DNA of 10,146 nucleotides from CAZWVM01 sp964637705 (GCA_964637705.1 CAZWVM010000127.1:1-10146); one strand, 5' to 3'; counted from the first letter of the stretch, positions 1-7,025 are shown. Translations and numbers: made by a program. Notes: generated by a model from the letters alone, not told the origin.

Positions 1-545
1 CCGATCCCGCGCTCCGTGATCTGCTCGCCCACCCACATGATGAAGGCCGTGCCCGTCGCCAGGGACAGCACCGTCACGAGGAAGAAACGGACCCCGGGAT
101 CCGGAATCACGTTGTCCGCCGCGCCCTCCTGCATCATGTACCACGTCAGGCCCGAGCCCTGCAAGGCCGCGAGAGCCACGGTCAGGTAGCGGGTGTACTT
201 CGTGATCTGCATCCGCCCCGCCTCCCCTTCCTTCGCCAGTTTCCCCAGCGAATCGGGGAAGACCACCGTGAGGAGCTGGAGGATGATGGAGGCGTTGATG
301 TAGGGCATGATGCCCAGGGCGAAGAGGGAGAACTTCTGGAAGGCGCCGCCGGAGAACATGTCGAGCATCCCGAAGACGCCGCCGCCGCCGCCCTTGCCCC
401 AGAAGGCCGCCAGTCCCTCCGGCGACACCCCCGGAACCGGCACGTGCGATCCGACGCGGAAGATGAGGAGCATGAGGGCGGTGAAGAGGATCCGCTTCCT
501 CAGGTCCGGGATCTTGAAGAGATTCGTCAGCGCGTCCTGGATCAC
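1..545 (-). CDS. secY: Protein translocase subunit SecY, N-terminal part (cut by window edge)
   Basis: SecY is the pore-forming subunit of the SecYEG channel, which moves unfolded proteins across, or inserts them into, the cytoplasmic membrane. The visible 181 residues start VIQDALTNLF, a typical SecY opening. Four hydrophobic segments can be seen, at roughly residues 19-36, 72-95, 117-137 and 153-173. The plug and first periplasmic region (about 50-70) carries a run of five glycines followed by VFGMLDMFSGGA. The conserved PYINASIILQLL is at 81-92 and GEQITERGIG closes the visible part, so the cut falls just before TM5. The start is GTG at 545, chosen because AAGGGAG lies at 553-559 with a suitable spacing and the family N-terminus matches; upstream in frame there is no better start. 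It follows rplO by 55 bases, the usual last-but-few place in the spc operon. The remaining ~250 residues lie outside the window. Confidence 0.97.
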   Translation of the reverse strand, partial: MIQDALTNLFKIPDLRKRILFTALMLLIFRVGSHVPVPGVSPEGLAAFWGKGGGGGVFGMLDMFSGGAFQKFSLFALGIMPYINASIILQLLTVVFPDSLGKLAKEGEAGRMQITKYTRYLTVALAALQGSGLTWYMMQEGAADNVIPDPGVRFFLVTVLSLATGTAFIMWVGEQITERGI

Positions 546-552
546 GTCACTG

Positions 553-559
553 CTCCCTT
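553..559 (-). promoter_or_regulatory. Shine-Dalgarno site deciding the GTG start of secY
   Basis: AAGGGAG on the minus strand ends 7 bases before GTG at 545-543. This supports GTG as the initiation codon, where no in-frame ATG is available nearby. Confidence 0.7.
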
Positions 560-600
560 GCGCCTTCGTGCGCGTTCCGCGTCATGTCCGTCCTCGTCCC

Positions 601-1053
601 TCAGCCGATCGTTTCCGCCGTGCCGCCGGCCTTCTCGATCGCGGCCTTCGCCGCGTCGGAAAAGGCATGGGCCTTGACCGAGAGCTTCTTCGTCAGCGTT
701 CCCCCGGCCAGGATCTTGACCGGGAGGTTCCCGGAAGCGAGGCCGGCCTTCTTCAAGGCCGCCAGGTCCACCGTCGTGCCGTCCTCGAAGCGGTTGAGCC
801 GCGCGAGGTTGACCGCGAGATACTCCACGCGGAACGGCGCCTTGAAGCCGTACTTCGGCAGGCGACGCGCGAGAGGCATCTGACCGCCCTCGAAGCCGGG
901 CGAGAGCGAGGAACCGGAACGCGACCGATAGCCCTTCTCACCGCGGCCCGCGGTCTTGCCGCTGCCGGAACCGATGCCGCGACCCACGCGCTTCCGGCGG
1001 TGACGCGAGCCGGGAGCCGGGGCGATGTCGGAGATCGTCATGCGGGGTTTCAT
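601..1053 (-). CDS. rplO: 50S ribosomal protein L15 (uL15)
   Basis: L15 is a late-assembling large-subunit protein that binds 23S rRNA and helps organise the region near the central protuberance. The 150-residue product (E. coli has 144) has the expected Gly/Arg-rich N-terminal extension (SRHRRKRVGRGIGSGSGKTAGRGEKG, about residues 18-42) that threads into rRNA. The motif GFEGGQMPLARRLPKYGF follows, and the globular C-terminal domain ends KAIEKAGG. The start at 1053 is chosen because its ATG forms an ATGA overlap with the stop of rpsE, and the protein then begins MKPRMTISDI; the in-frame ATG at 1041 is an alternative that would remove four residues. Normally rpmD (L30) sits between rpsE and rplO, but here nothing separates them. 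secY follows 55 bases downstream. Confidence 0.97.
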   Translation of the reverse strand: MKPRMTISDIAPAPGSRHRRKRVGRGIGSGSGKTAGRGEKGYRSRSGSSLSPGFEGGQMPLARRLPKYGFKAPFRVEYLAVNLARLNRFEDGTTVDLAALKKAGLASGNLPVKILAGGTLTKKLSVKAHAFSDAAKAAIEKAGGTAETIG

Positions 1054-1565
1054 CGCGCCTTCAACTCCTCGATCGACTTGTTCCGCAGGGCCGCGACCTG
1101 CTCGATCGTTCTCATGGACTCCAGGCCCCGGATCGCGGCCCGGGCGATGTTGATCTTGGAGTCGGAACCGAGCGACTTCGAGAGGATGTTCTGGATCCCG
1201 GCGCACTCCGCGATCGCGCGGACCACGCCGCCCGCGATGACGCCCGTGCCTTCCGACGCCGGCCTCATCAGGACCCGCGCCGCCTTGAACCGGCCCGTCA
1301 CCTCGTGCGGGATCGTCGTGCCGCGCCGCGGAATCGTCACCATGTGACGCTTCGCGTCGCCGATGGCCTTCTGGATCGCCGCCATCACCTCGTTCGACTT
1401 CCCGAATCCCATTCCGATCATGCCCTTGCCGTCACCGATGACGGCCAGGACCCGGATCGAGAAACGGCGTCCGCCCTTGACCACCTTGGCGACGCGCGTG
1501 ATATCGAGAACCTTCTCGATGAACTCCGAGGCTTCCTTCCTCGGCTTGGGTGCCCGCATGCCCAT
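1050..1565 (-). CDS. rpsE: 30S ribosomal protein S5 (uS5)
   Basis: S5 lies on the solvent side of the small subunit near the mRNA entry site and the decoding region, and contributes to accuracy. The 171 residues (E. coli 167) contain the N-terminal double-stranded-RNA-binding domain. The loop VVKGGRRFSI around residues 28-37 corresponds to the region altered in spectinomycin-resistant mutants elsewhere. It is followed by VIGDGKGMIGMGFGKSNEV, and the C-terminal domain holds the S5 signature around MRPASEGTGVIAGG and LGSDSKINIARAAI. No unusual substitution is seen in the KGGR loop. The ATG at 1565 has a GGAG-type ribosome site just upstream, reaching over the rplR stop; rplR ends one base before. 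Its stop overlaps the start of rplO by four bases, so the two are probably translationally coupled. Confidence 0.98.
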   Translation of the reverse strand: MGMRAPKPRKEASEFIEKVLDITRVAKVVKGGRRFSIRVLAVIGDGKGMIGMGFGKSNEVMAAIQKAIGDAKRHMVTIPRRGTTIPHEVTGRFKAARVLMRPASEGTGVIAGGVVRAIAECAGIQNILSKSLGSDSKINIARAAIRGLESMRTIEQVAALRNKSIEELKAR

Positions 1566-1566
1566 C

Positions 1567-1929
1567 CTAGAACTCCAATCCGCCCTCGCGGGCCCCGTCC
1601 GCGACCGCCTTCACGCGGCCGTGATACTGCCGACCGCCGCGGTCGAAGACGATCCGGGTGATGCCCTTCGCCTTCGCCAATTCGGCGATCTTCTTGCCGG
1701 CCCACTTGGCCCGCTCGGTCTTGGTCTTTCCGTCCGCGGTGCTCGCCGCCGTGGTGACATGCACCAGGGTCCGCGCCGCCGTGTCGTCGATCAACTGCGC
1801 GTGCACGTGCTTGAGCGTGCGCGCGACCGAAAGACGCGGCCGCTCGGAAGTCCCCGCGACCCGCTTCCGGATCCGCACGCGGCGCTTGGTCTGCCGCGCC
1901 CGCTTGCCTGCCTGGTCACGGATGATCAT
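1567..1929 (-). CDS. rplR: 50S ribosomal protein L18 (uL18)
   Basis: L18 binds 5S rRNA together with L5 and L25-type proteins and anchors it in the central protuberance. The product is 120 residues, close to the E. coli 117. It opens with the basic tail characteristic of L18 (KRARQTKRRVRIRKRVAGTSERPRLSV, about residues 9-35). The conserved core follows: HVHAQLIDD near 42-50, and GITRIVFDRGGRQYHGRVKAVADGAREGGLEF at the C-terminus, which is the family's hallmark ending. The ATG at 1929 overlaps the rplF stop as ATGA, which fixes the start and suggests coupled translation. One base separates its TAG stop from the rpsE start. Confidence 0.98.
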   Translation of the reverse strand: MIIRDQAGKRARQTKRRVRIRKRVAGTSERPRLSVARTLKHVHAQLIDDTAARTLVHVTTAASTADGKTKTERAKWAGKKIAELAKAKGITRIVFDRGGRQYHGRVKAVADGAREGGLEF

Positions 1930-2465
1930 TTGCCCGCCGCCTTCCCGGCCTTCCGCCGGACTCTCTCGTTCTCATACCGCACGCCCTTGCCCTTGTACGG
2001 CTCCGGCGGGCGGAAGTTCCTCAACTCCATCGCCACGCGGCCCACGATCTCGCAGTCCGTGCCCGAGACGATGACCTTCGTCGGCTCCGGCGTCTCCACC
2101 GTGATCCCGGCGGGCAGCGGATACTCGATCGGGTGCGAGAACCCGAGGGTCATCGAAACCGCGCTCTTCGACGCCTGGGCGCGGTAGCCCACGCCCTCGA
2201 TGAGAAGCGTCCTCCGGAAGCCCTCCGTCACGCCCTTCACCATGTTCGCGATGTGGGCGCGCAGCGTGCCGTAATCCATCCCGGCCTGCTTGGAGGTTCC
2301 CAGCTTCTCGACGAGAACCTTTCCGTCCTCGATCTTGACTCCGAGGGAGGAGGGAATCGTCCGCGCGAGGGCGCCCTTCGGGCCCTTCACGCTCACCTGG
2401 CCGTCTTTCACGGCCACCGTCACGCCCGACGGGATCGCGACGGGTTGCTTGCCGATACGGGACAT
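1926..2465 (-). CDS. rplF: 50S ribosomal protein L6 (uL6)
   Basis: L6 binds helix 97 of 23S rRNA near the factor-binding (sarcin-ricin) site, where EF-Tu and EF-G act. At 179 residues (E. coli 177) it is full length. It opens MSRIGKQPVAIPSGVTV and has the two repeated L6 domains. The C-terminal domain carries the signature PEPYKGKGVRYENERVRRKAGK near residues 154-175, which includes the rRNA-contacting basic residues. The conserved GVTEGFRRTLLIEGVGYRAQ links the domains. It begins one base after the rpsH stop, with a GAGG ribosome site in the end of rpsH, and its stop overlaps the start of rplR by four bases. Nothing in composition separates it from its neighbours. Confidence 0.98.
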   Translation of the reverse strand: MSRIGKQPVAIPSGVTVAVKDGQVSVKGPKGALARTIPSSLGVKIEDGKVLVEKLGTSKQAGMDYGTLRAHIANMVKGVTEGFRRTLLIEGVGYRAQASKSAVSMTLGFSHPIEYPLPAGITVETPEPTKVIVSGTDCEIVGRVAMELRNFRPPEPYKGKGVRYENERVRRKAGKAAGK

Positions 2466-2466
2466 C

Positions 2467-2865
2467 TCACCAGACCTCGCAGAGGATCTCGCCGCCCAGG
2501 GTCGTCTGGCGAGCCTGGCGGTCGGTCAGGAGTCCCTGCGGCGTCGAAATGATCGCCGTCCCCAGGCCTCCCAATACCGGTTTCACTTCCGTCGCGTTCA
2601 CGTACACGCGGCGGGAGGGGCGCGAAACGCGCTTCAAGGTCGAAAAGACGGGCTTGCGGCGGTTGTCGTAACGCAGGGTGATCTTCAGGACCTTCTGCGG
2701 AGCCTCCTTCACCACCTTCACGGCGGCGATGTAGCCCTCGTCGCGCAGGAGCTCGGCGAGGCGCTGGAGGAGATTCGAGCCCTTCAATTCGACGGTCTGC
2801 TGGCCCGCGCGCGAGGCGTTGCGGATCCGGGTGAGGAAATCGCCGATGGCGTCATGAGATGACAT
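2467..2865 (-). CDS. rpsH: 30S ribosomal protein S8 (uS8)
   Basis: S8 is a primary 16S rRNA-binding protein of the central domain. In E. coli it also represses translation of the spc operon by binding near the L5 start; that control cannot be judged here because the rplE start is lost in a gap. The 132 residues (E. coli 130) include the N-terminal DAIGDFLTRIRNAS motif (residues 5-18), the middle KVLKITLRYD strand region, and the C-terminal rRNA-binding signature VLGGLGTAIISTPQGLLTDRQAR with the classic ending GGEILCEVW. The ATG at 2865 is preceded by a very strong ribosome site that overlaps the stop of the zinc-type S14 gene. rplF follows after a single base. Confidence 0.98.
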   Translation of the reverse strand: MSSHDAIGDFLTRIRNASRAGQQTVELKGSNLLQRLAELLRDEGYIAAVKVVKEAPQKVLKITLRYDNRRKPVFSTLKRVSRPSRRVYVNATEVKPVLGGLGTAIISTPQGLLTDRQARQTTLGGEILCEVW

Positions 2866-2870
2866 GGGTT

Positions 2871-2878
2871 CCTCCTCC
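2871..2878 (-). promoter_or_regulatory. Strong Shine-Dalgarno site of rpsH, overlapping the upstream stop codon
   Basis: GGAGGAGG on the minus strand lies 5 bases before the ATG of rpsH and shares its first base with the TAG stop (2878-2880) of the S14 gene. A ribosome terminating on S14 would thus sit on the rpsH initiation site. Confidence 0.75.
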
Positions 2879-3063
2879 TACCACGACGCCTTGACGACGC
2901 CGGGAAGCTCGCCCAGGTGGGCGCGCTGCCGGAAACACAGGCGGCACATGTTGAAACGCCTCATGTAGGCCCTCGACCGCCCGCAGATCGGGCAACGGTT
3001 GTGCTGCCTCACCTGGAACTTCGGCTTCCGGGCCGCCTTCACCTTGTGGCTCAGCCTCGCCAT
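2878..3063 (-). CDS. rpsZ: 30S ribosomal protein S14, zinc-binding type Z (uS14)
   Basis: S14 binds the 3' major domain (head) of 16S rRNA. The 61-residue length and four cysteines in two CxxC pairs (C24/C27 and C40/C43) identify the short, zinc-binding form, as in Thermus and Bacillus rpsN (type Z); the zinc-free form is about 100 residues. The intervening GRSRAYMRRFNMCRLCFRQ and the C-terminal GELPGVVKASW match the family closely. ATG at 3063 has an AAGGAGAG ribosome site upstream. It lies between rplE (33 bases upstream) and rpsH (12 bases downstream), the standard spc order. Many genomes also hold a second, zinc-free S14 elsewhere that is induced in zinc starvation; the window cannot show whether this one does. 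Confidence 0.98.
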   Translation of the reverse strand: MARLSHKVKAARKPKFQVRQHNRCPICGRSRAYMRRFNMCRLCFRQRAHLGELPGVVKASW

Positions 3064-3096
3064 ACCCTCTCCTTCCGTCGCATCCCTCGTCCTCCG

Positions 3097-3273
3097 TCAG
3101 TTCTTCGTCTTGCGGAACGGCATCCCCATGAGCGTCAGGAGTTGCCGGGCCTGGTCGTCCGTCGCGGCGGTCGTCACGAAGGTGATGTCCATGCCGCGCG
3201 TCTTGTCGATTGAATCGAAGTTGATCTCCGGGAAGATGATCTGCTCCCGGATGCCGACCGTGTAGTTGCCCTT
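3097..3273 (-). CDS. rplE: 50S ribosomal protein L5 (uL5), C-terminal fragment at assembly gap
   Basis: L5 binds 5S rRNA and contacts the P-site tRNA elbow in the central protuberance. Only the last 58 residues and the stop remain. They read on from KGNYTVGIREQIIFPEI through DSIDKTRGMDITFVTTAATDDQARQLLTLMGMPF, which is the highly conserved L5 C-terminal domain, ending FRKTKN. By comparison with the 179-residue E. coli protein, about 120 residues are missing upstream, lost in the N run that begins at 3274. The truncation is an assembly feature and not a pseudogene, because the frame is intact up to the gap. The gene lies directly after rplX, as expected, and is followed by rpsZ. Confidence 0.96.
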   Translation of the reverse strand, partial: KGNYTVGIREQIIFPEINFDSIDKTRGMDITFVTTAATDDQARQLLTLMGMPFRKTKN

Positions 3274-3373
3274 NNNNNNNNNNNNNNNNNNNNNNNNNNN
3301 NNNNNNNNNNNNNNNNNNNNNNNNNNNNNNNNNNNNNNNNNNNNNNNNNNNNNNNNNNNNNNNNNNNNNNNNN
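3274..3373. other. Assembly gap (100 Ns) inside rplX-rplE
   Basis: Exactly 100 unknown bases interrupt the sequence. The left flank is the L5 C-terminal third and the right flank is the first 47 residues of L24. Using E. coli lengths (L24 104, L5 179), roughly 540 bases should be missing, or about 450 if L24 is a short form. The run is therefore a scaffolding placeholder and coordinates downstream are not true distances. Confidence 0.95.
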
Positions 3374-3514
3374 CGTCGCGCGCTTGATCATGTTCACGCC
3401 CTCGACGATCACGCGGCCGGCCGCGGCGTCGATCCTCAGGATCTTGCCCTGCTTGTGGCGGTGTTTCCCGGAGAGGACCGTCACGATCATCCCCTTCTTC
3501 AGCTTGCAGGCCAT
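3374..3514 (-). CDS. rplX: 50S ribosomal protein L24 (uL24), N-terminal fragment at assembly gap
   Basis: L24 is an assembly initiator that binds the 5' region of 23S rRNA and later lies near the peptide tunnel exit. Forty-seven residues remain before the N run. They form the KOW domain: KLKKGMIVTVLSGKHRHKQGKILRID at about 4-29, then RVIVEGVNMIKRAT, the usual L24 continuation. Two starts are possible. ATG at 3514 shares one base with the rplN stop (TGATG) and lies 7 bases from a GAGG site; GTG at 3517 would give a four-base overlap but a very short spacing. ATG is preferred. The rest of L24 is lost in the gap. rplN upstream and rplE downstream agree with the standard order. Confidence 0.95.
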
Positions 3515-3882
3515 CACAGCACCTCGGGAGCGAGCGATATGATCTTCATGAAATTGCGGTCGCGGAGTTCGCGGGCCACCGGCCCGAAGATGCGCGTGCC
3601 GCGCGGCTCCCGCTCCGGCGTGATGATGACGACCGCGTTGTCGTCGAAGCGGATGTAGGAGCCGTCGGGGCGGCGGGTCGGTCGGACGGTCCGCACCACG
3701 ACCGCGTGAACGACCTCGCTCTTCTTCACCTGCCCGTCGGGAATGGCGTTCTTGACCGTCGCGATCACGATGTCGCCGATCCCGCTGTACCGGCGGGTGG
3801 AGCCGGCCAGGGTGCGAATCACGAGGACCTCCTTGGCGCCGGAGTTGTCGGCGACAACGAGACGGGATTCCTTCTGGATCAT
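3514..3882 (-). CDS. rplN: 50S ribosomal protein L14 (uL14)
   Basis: L14 binds 23S rRNA near the subunit interface, forms bridges with 16S helix 14, and is the docking site of the silencing factor RsfS in bacteria. The 122 residues match the family length (E. coli 123). MIQKESRLVVADNSGAKEVLVIRTL is at the N-terminus, GDIVIATVKNAIPDGQVKKSEVVHAVVVRT in the middle with the L14 signature, and RFDDNAVVIITPEREPRGTRIFGPVARELR at about residues 79-108 towards the C-terminus. The ATG at 3882 overlaps the rpsQ stop as ATGA, and its own TGA shares a base with the rplX ATG, so translation of rpsQ, rplN and rplX is probably coupled. Confidence 0.98.
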   Translation of the reverse strand: MIQKESRLVVADNSGAKEVLVIRTLAGSTRRYSGIGDIVIATVKNAIPDGQVKKSEVVHAVVVRTVRPTRRPDGSYIRFDDNAVVIITPEREPRGTRIFGPVARELRDRNFMKIISLAPEVL

Positions 3883-4166
3883 GACCGGGCCTCCGCGCCG
3901 ATCAGGCGCGCCCGCTCCACGATCTCCACGAGGCGCCACCGCTTCCTCTTCGAAAGCGGACGGCACTCCACCACGCGCACCGTGTCGCCGACGCGCGCGT
4001 CGTTCTTCTCGTCGTGGGCCATCACCCGCTTGGTTCGCCGCACCGGCTTCTTGTAGAGCCTGTCCGGCTTCGGGCTCGGGGCCTCGACCACGATGCTCTT
4101 GGACATCGCGCACGAACGAACCGTGCCGACGATCTCCTTGCGCGCTGCTCTCCCTGTCGTTGTCAC
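3879..4166 (-). CDS. rpsQ: 30S ribosomal protein S17 (uS17)
   Basis: S17 is a primary binder of the 5' domain of 16S rRNA with an OB fold. The product is 95 residues, about ten more than the 84 of E. coli, with the excess at the ends. The core is clear: KEIVGTVRSCAMSKSIVVE (10-28), KPVRRTKRVMAHDEKNDARVGDTVRVVECRPLSKRKRWRLVEIVE (40-84), containing the family signature GDTVRVVECRPLSKRKRW. The start is GTG at 4166, forming a GTGA overlap with the rpmC stop. No in-frame ATG lies nearby before the conserved core except one at codon 21, which would cut into the first strand, so GTG is well supported. Its stop overlaps the rplN start by four bases. Confidence 0.96.
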   Translation of the reverse strand: MTTTGRAARKEIVGTVRSCAMSKSIVVEAPSPKPDRLYKKPVRRTKRVMAHDEKNDARVGDTVRVVECRPLSKRKRWRLVEIVERARLIGAEARS

Positions 4167-4369
4167 TGTTTCTTCTCCCTCAAGACCGTGAGAATCCTGG
4201 CCTTGTCCTTCTTCAGGGAGCGGAACCGCGCCGGCTTCTCCAGGCGGGCCACGGCCCGCTGGAACCGCAGGTTCATCAATTCCTGCTCCTTCTCGTCCAG
4301 CATGATCTGGAGTTCCTTCTTCGTCTTGCCCCGAAGGTCGGTCGCCTTGACCTTTTCCGTCGTCGCCAT
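4163..4369 (-). CDS. rpmC: 50S ribosomal protein L29 (uL29)
   Basis: L29 is a small helical-hairpin protein near the exit of the peptide tunnel, beside L23, where it forms part of the docking surface for trigger factor and SRP. The 68 residues (E. coli 63) show the family pattern: ATDLRGKTKKELQIMLDEKEQELMNLRFQRAVARLEKPARFRSLKKDKARILTVLREK. The LMNLRFQ element and the KKDKARILTVLRE helix are the diagnostic parts. The ATG at 4369 has a GGGAGGG ribosome site within the end of rplP, four bases separate the genes, and its stop overlaps the GTG start of rpsQ. Confidence 0.97.
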   Translation of the reverse strand: MATTEKVKATDLRGKTKKELQIMLDEKEQELMNLRFQRAVARLEKPARFRSLKKDKARILTVLREKKQ

Positions 4370-4373
4370 GGCG

Positions 4374-4784
4374 TCAGCCCTCCCGCTTCACGATCTTCGT
4401 CTTCAGGGGCAGCTTGTCGCGGGCCATCTCCAGGGCCTTCATGGCCAGGGGTTCCGCCAGGCCGCCGATCTCGACGAGCACGCGGCCGGGCCTGACCACC
4501 GCCACCCAGCCCTCCGGGTTGCCCTTGCCCGAGCCCATGCGGGTCTCGGCCGGCTTCTTCGTGTAGGGCTTGTCCGGGAAGATCCGGATCCAGATGCGGC
4601 CGCCGCGCTTCGACTGGTGCGTCATCGCGATGCGCGCCGCCTCGATCTGACGGCTCATGATCCACGCCGCTTCCAGCGCCTGGATCCCGTAGTCGCCGAA
4701 ATCCACCCGCGTTCCGCGGCACTCGACGCCCCCGCGCTTACCGCGCATCTGCTTCCTGTATTTAACCCGCTTCGGCATCAGCAT
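4374..4784 (-). CDS. rplP: 50S ribosomal protein L16 (uL16)
   Basis: L16 shapes the A-site tRNA-binding pocket near the peptidyl transferase centre and is a late assembly protein. At 136 residues it equals the E. coli length. The opening MLMPKRVKYRKQMRGKRGG is typical. RVDFGDYGIQALEAAWIMSRQIEAARIAMTHQSKRGGRIWIRIFPDKPYTKKPAETRMGSGKGNPEGWVAVVRPGRVLVEI covers the core and both L16 signatures. The arginine of TRMGSGKG corresponds to the position hydroxylated by RoxA (YcfD) in some proteobacteria; whether it is modified here is unknown. Of the two start candidates (4784 and 4778), the first has a GGAG site at proper spacing; that site lies just after the rpsC stop. Confidence 0.98.
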   Translation of the reverse strand: MLMPKRVKYRKQMRGKRGGVECRGTRVDFGDYGIQALEAAWIMSRQIEAARIAMTHQSKRGGRIWIRIFPDKPYTKKPAETRMGSGKGNPEGWVAVVRPGRVLVEIGGLAEPLAMKALEMARDKLPLKTKIVKREG

Positions 4785-4797
4785 GGACGTCTCTCCG

Positions 4798-5502
4798 TCA
4801 TTGCTCGGTCAATTCGACCATGTCAAAGGTCTTCACGGCGTCCTGCACGCGGCCGGAGACGATCTCCTTGCCCTGCGGCAGGATCTCCTTGGTGAAGATC
4901 CAGACCTTGACGCCCAGGGCGCCGTAGGTCGTATAGACATGGTGAAGGCCGTAATCGATGTCCGCCCTCAGGGTGTGCAACGGCACGCGGCCGTCGCGCA
5001 CCCATTCCACGCGGGCGATTTCCGCGCCGCCGAGGCGGCCGGAACACTGGATCTTGATTCCCTGGACGCCCGCGCGACGCGCGTCCTGGACCGCTTTCCG
5101 CATGGCGCGCCTGAAGGCGATGCGCTTCAGGAGCTGCTGCCCCACCGCCTCCGCCACCAGTTGCGCGTCGCACGCCGGGTTCTTGATCTCGTGGATCGAG
5201 ATGTCCACCTCGCGCGTCGTCAGGCCCTGGAGCTTCTTGCGCAGGTCGTTGACCTCCGCGCCCTTGCGGCCGATGACGATGCCGGGCTTGGCCGTGTGGA
5301 TGATGATGCGGACCCGCTGCGGATACCGCTCGATCTCCACCCGCGCCACGCTCGCGTGGGCCAGGTAGGTCTTGACGAAGTTCCTCAGCTTCACGTCCTC
5401 GTGGATGTACTGCTGGTACTTGCCCTTGGGCGCGAACCAGCGCCCCATCCACGGCTTGATGATCCCGAGCCGGAGCCCGTTCGGGTGGATCTTCTGCCCC
5501 AC
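4798..5502 (-). CDS. rpsC: 30S ribosomal protein S3 (uS3)
   Basis: S3 forms part of the mRNA entry channel in the 30S head, with S4 and S5, and contributes to helicase activity on structured mRNA. The 234 residues (E. coli 233) start with the invariant GQKIHPNGLRLGI. A type II KH domain has its GxxG loop at G78-R-K-G81 within AKPGIVIGRKGAEV. The C-terminal S3 domain carries GIKIQCSGRLGGAEIARVEW and the GRVPLHTLRADIDYG signature. The start is GTG at 5502, directly adjoining the TAA stop of rplV with no spacer. A GAGGAGGAA ribosome site at 5507-5515 lies inside the last rplV codons and fixes this start. rplP follows after 13 bases. Confidence 0.98.
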   Translation of the reverse strand: MGQKIHPNGLRLGIIKPWMGRWFAPKGKYQQYIHEDVKLRNFVKTYLAHASVARVEIERYPQRVRIIIHTAKPGIVIGRKGAEVNDLRKKLQGLTTREVDISIHEIKNPACDAQLVAEAVGQQLLKRIAFRRAMRKAVQDARRAGVQGIKIQCSGRLGGAEIARVEWVRDGRVPLHTLRADIDYGLHHVYTTYGALGVKVWIFTKEILPQGKEIVSGRVQDAVKTFDMVELTEQ

Positions 5503-5877
5503 TTACTTCCTCCTCGCCTTCTGCTTCGGCTCGCCGTCGGAGAGGACGACCGTCACATGCGTCGTCCTCTTGCGGATGCGGCCGGAACGGCCCATCGTCA
5601 TCGGGCGGAAGCGCCGCATGATCGGCCCTCCGTCGATCGTCAACTCGCTCACCACGAACCGGTCCGGGTTGATCCGGAGGTTCTTCTGCTTGTCCATCTC
5701 GATCGCGTTCGCGCGGGCCGAGCGGATCACCTCTTCCAGGATCGGAGCGCCGGCCTTCTTGGTGGCGCGAAGGATCGCCATCGCGTCCAGGACGTTCCTG
5801 CCCCTCACCAGATCCGCCACCATCCTCACGCGGCGCGTGGAGATCCTGCGGTACCGGGCTGTCGCCGTGAAATTCAT
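5503..5877 (-). CDS. rplV: 50S ribosomal protein L22 (uL22)
   Basis: L22 contacts all six 23S rRNA domains, and its extended beta hairpin lines the peptide exit tunnel at the constriction. The 124 residues (E. coli 110) carry a modest extra C-terminal tail rich in Lys/Arg (SDGEPKQKARRK). The core begins TATARYRRISTRRVRMVADLVRGRNVLDAMAIL. The tunnel hairpin is in ELTIDGGPIMRRFRPMTMGRSGRIRKRTTHVTVVL (about 78-112), the region where insertions or deletions give macrolide resistance in other species; its length looks normal. The ATG at 5877 is preceded by a TAGGAGG site that includes the rpsS stop codon. rpsC starts immediately after its stop. Confidence 0.98.
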   Translation of the reverse strand: MNFTATARYRRISTRRVRMVADLVRGRNVLDAMAILRATKKAGAPILEEVIRSARANAIEMDKQKNLRINPDRFVVSELTIDGGPIMRRFRPMTMGRSGRIRKRTTHVTVVLSDGEPKQKARRK

Positions 5878-5889
5878 CTCCCGCGCCTC

Positions 5890-6183
5890 CTACTTCACCT
5901 GGGCCTTGCGGTCCGTCGAGGACGACGTCTTGCCGCCGTGGACCTTGAAGGTCCTCGTCGGCGCGAACTCGCCCAGCTTGTGGCCCACCATGTTCTCCGT
6001 CACGTACACGCTCTGGAAGTTCTTGCCGTTGTGCACCCCGAACGTGAAGCCCACGAACTCCGGCGGAATCGTCGAACGCCGGGCCCAGGTCTTGATGATC
6101 GTCTTCTTCTGGGGATCCATCTGGGCGACCTTCTTCATCAGGTTCGCATCGATGAACGGCCCCTTCTTGATCGAACGCGCCAC
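5890..6183 (-). CDS. rpsS: 30S ribosomal protein S19 (uS19)
   Basis: S19 lies in the 30S head, forms intersubunit bridges to the central protuberance and touches the A-site tRNA through its tail. The 97 residues (E. coli 92) read ARSIKKGPFIDANLMKKV at the N-terminus. The S19 signature is in FVGFTFGVHNGKNFQSVYVTENMVGHKLGEFAPTRTFKVHGGK, and a slightly longer polar tail follows (TSSSTDRKAQVK). The start is GTG at 6183, supported by the universal MARS(I/L)KKGPF beginning; rplB ends one base upstream. A 12-base spacer separates it from rplV. Confidence 0.98.
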   Translation of the reverse strand: MARSIKKGPFIDANLMKKVAQMDPQKKTIIKTWARRSTIPPEFVGFTFGVHNGKNFQSVYVTENMVGHKLGEFAPTRTFKVHGGKTSSSTDRKAQVK

Positions 6184-6184
6184 G

Positions 6185-7012
<828 letters not shown>

Positions 7013-7025
7013 CGTTCTCTCCGCC

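Noticed and set aside
547..585. A 12-codon minus-strand mini-ORF (MTRNAHEGAREQ) between rplO and secY, ending one base before the secY GTG
   Set aside because: It has a loose GAGG-like site and a suggestive position, but such a short frame is expected by chance in a 55-base spacer and nothing about its peptide suggests a leader or arrest sequence. Comparison with close relatives would be needed to revive it.
307..1347. A 346-residue plus-strand frame opposite secY, rplO and rpsE
   Set aside because: It crosses three oppositely oriented conserved genes and has the Arg/Pro-rich look of a GC-rich antisense shadow.
2852..3517. A 221-residue minus-strand frame that runs from L24 through the N run to the rpsH start
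   Set aside because: It only stays open because Ns contain no stop. Past the gap it is out of frame with rplE and rpsZ, whose family matches are clear in other frames.
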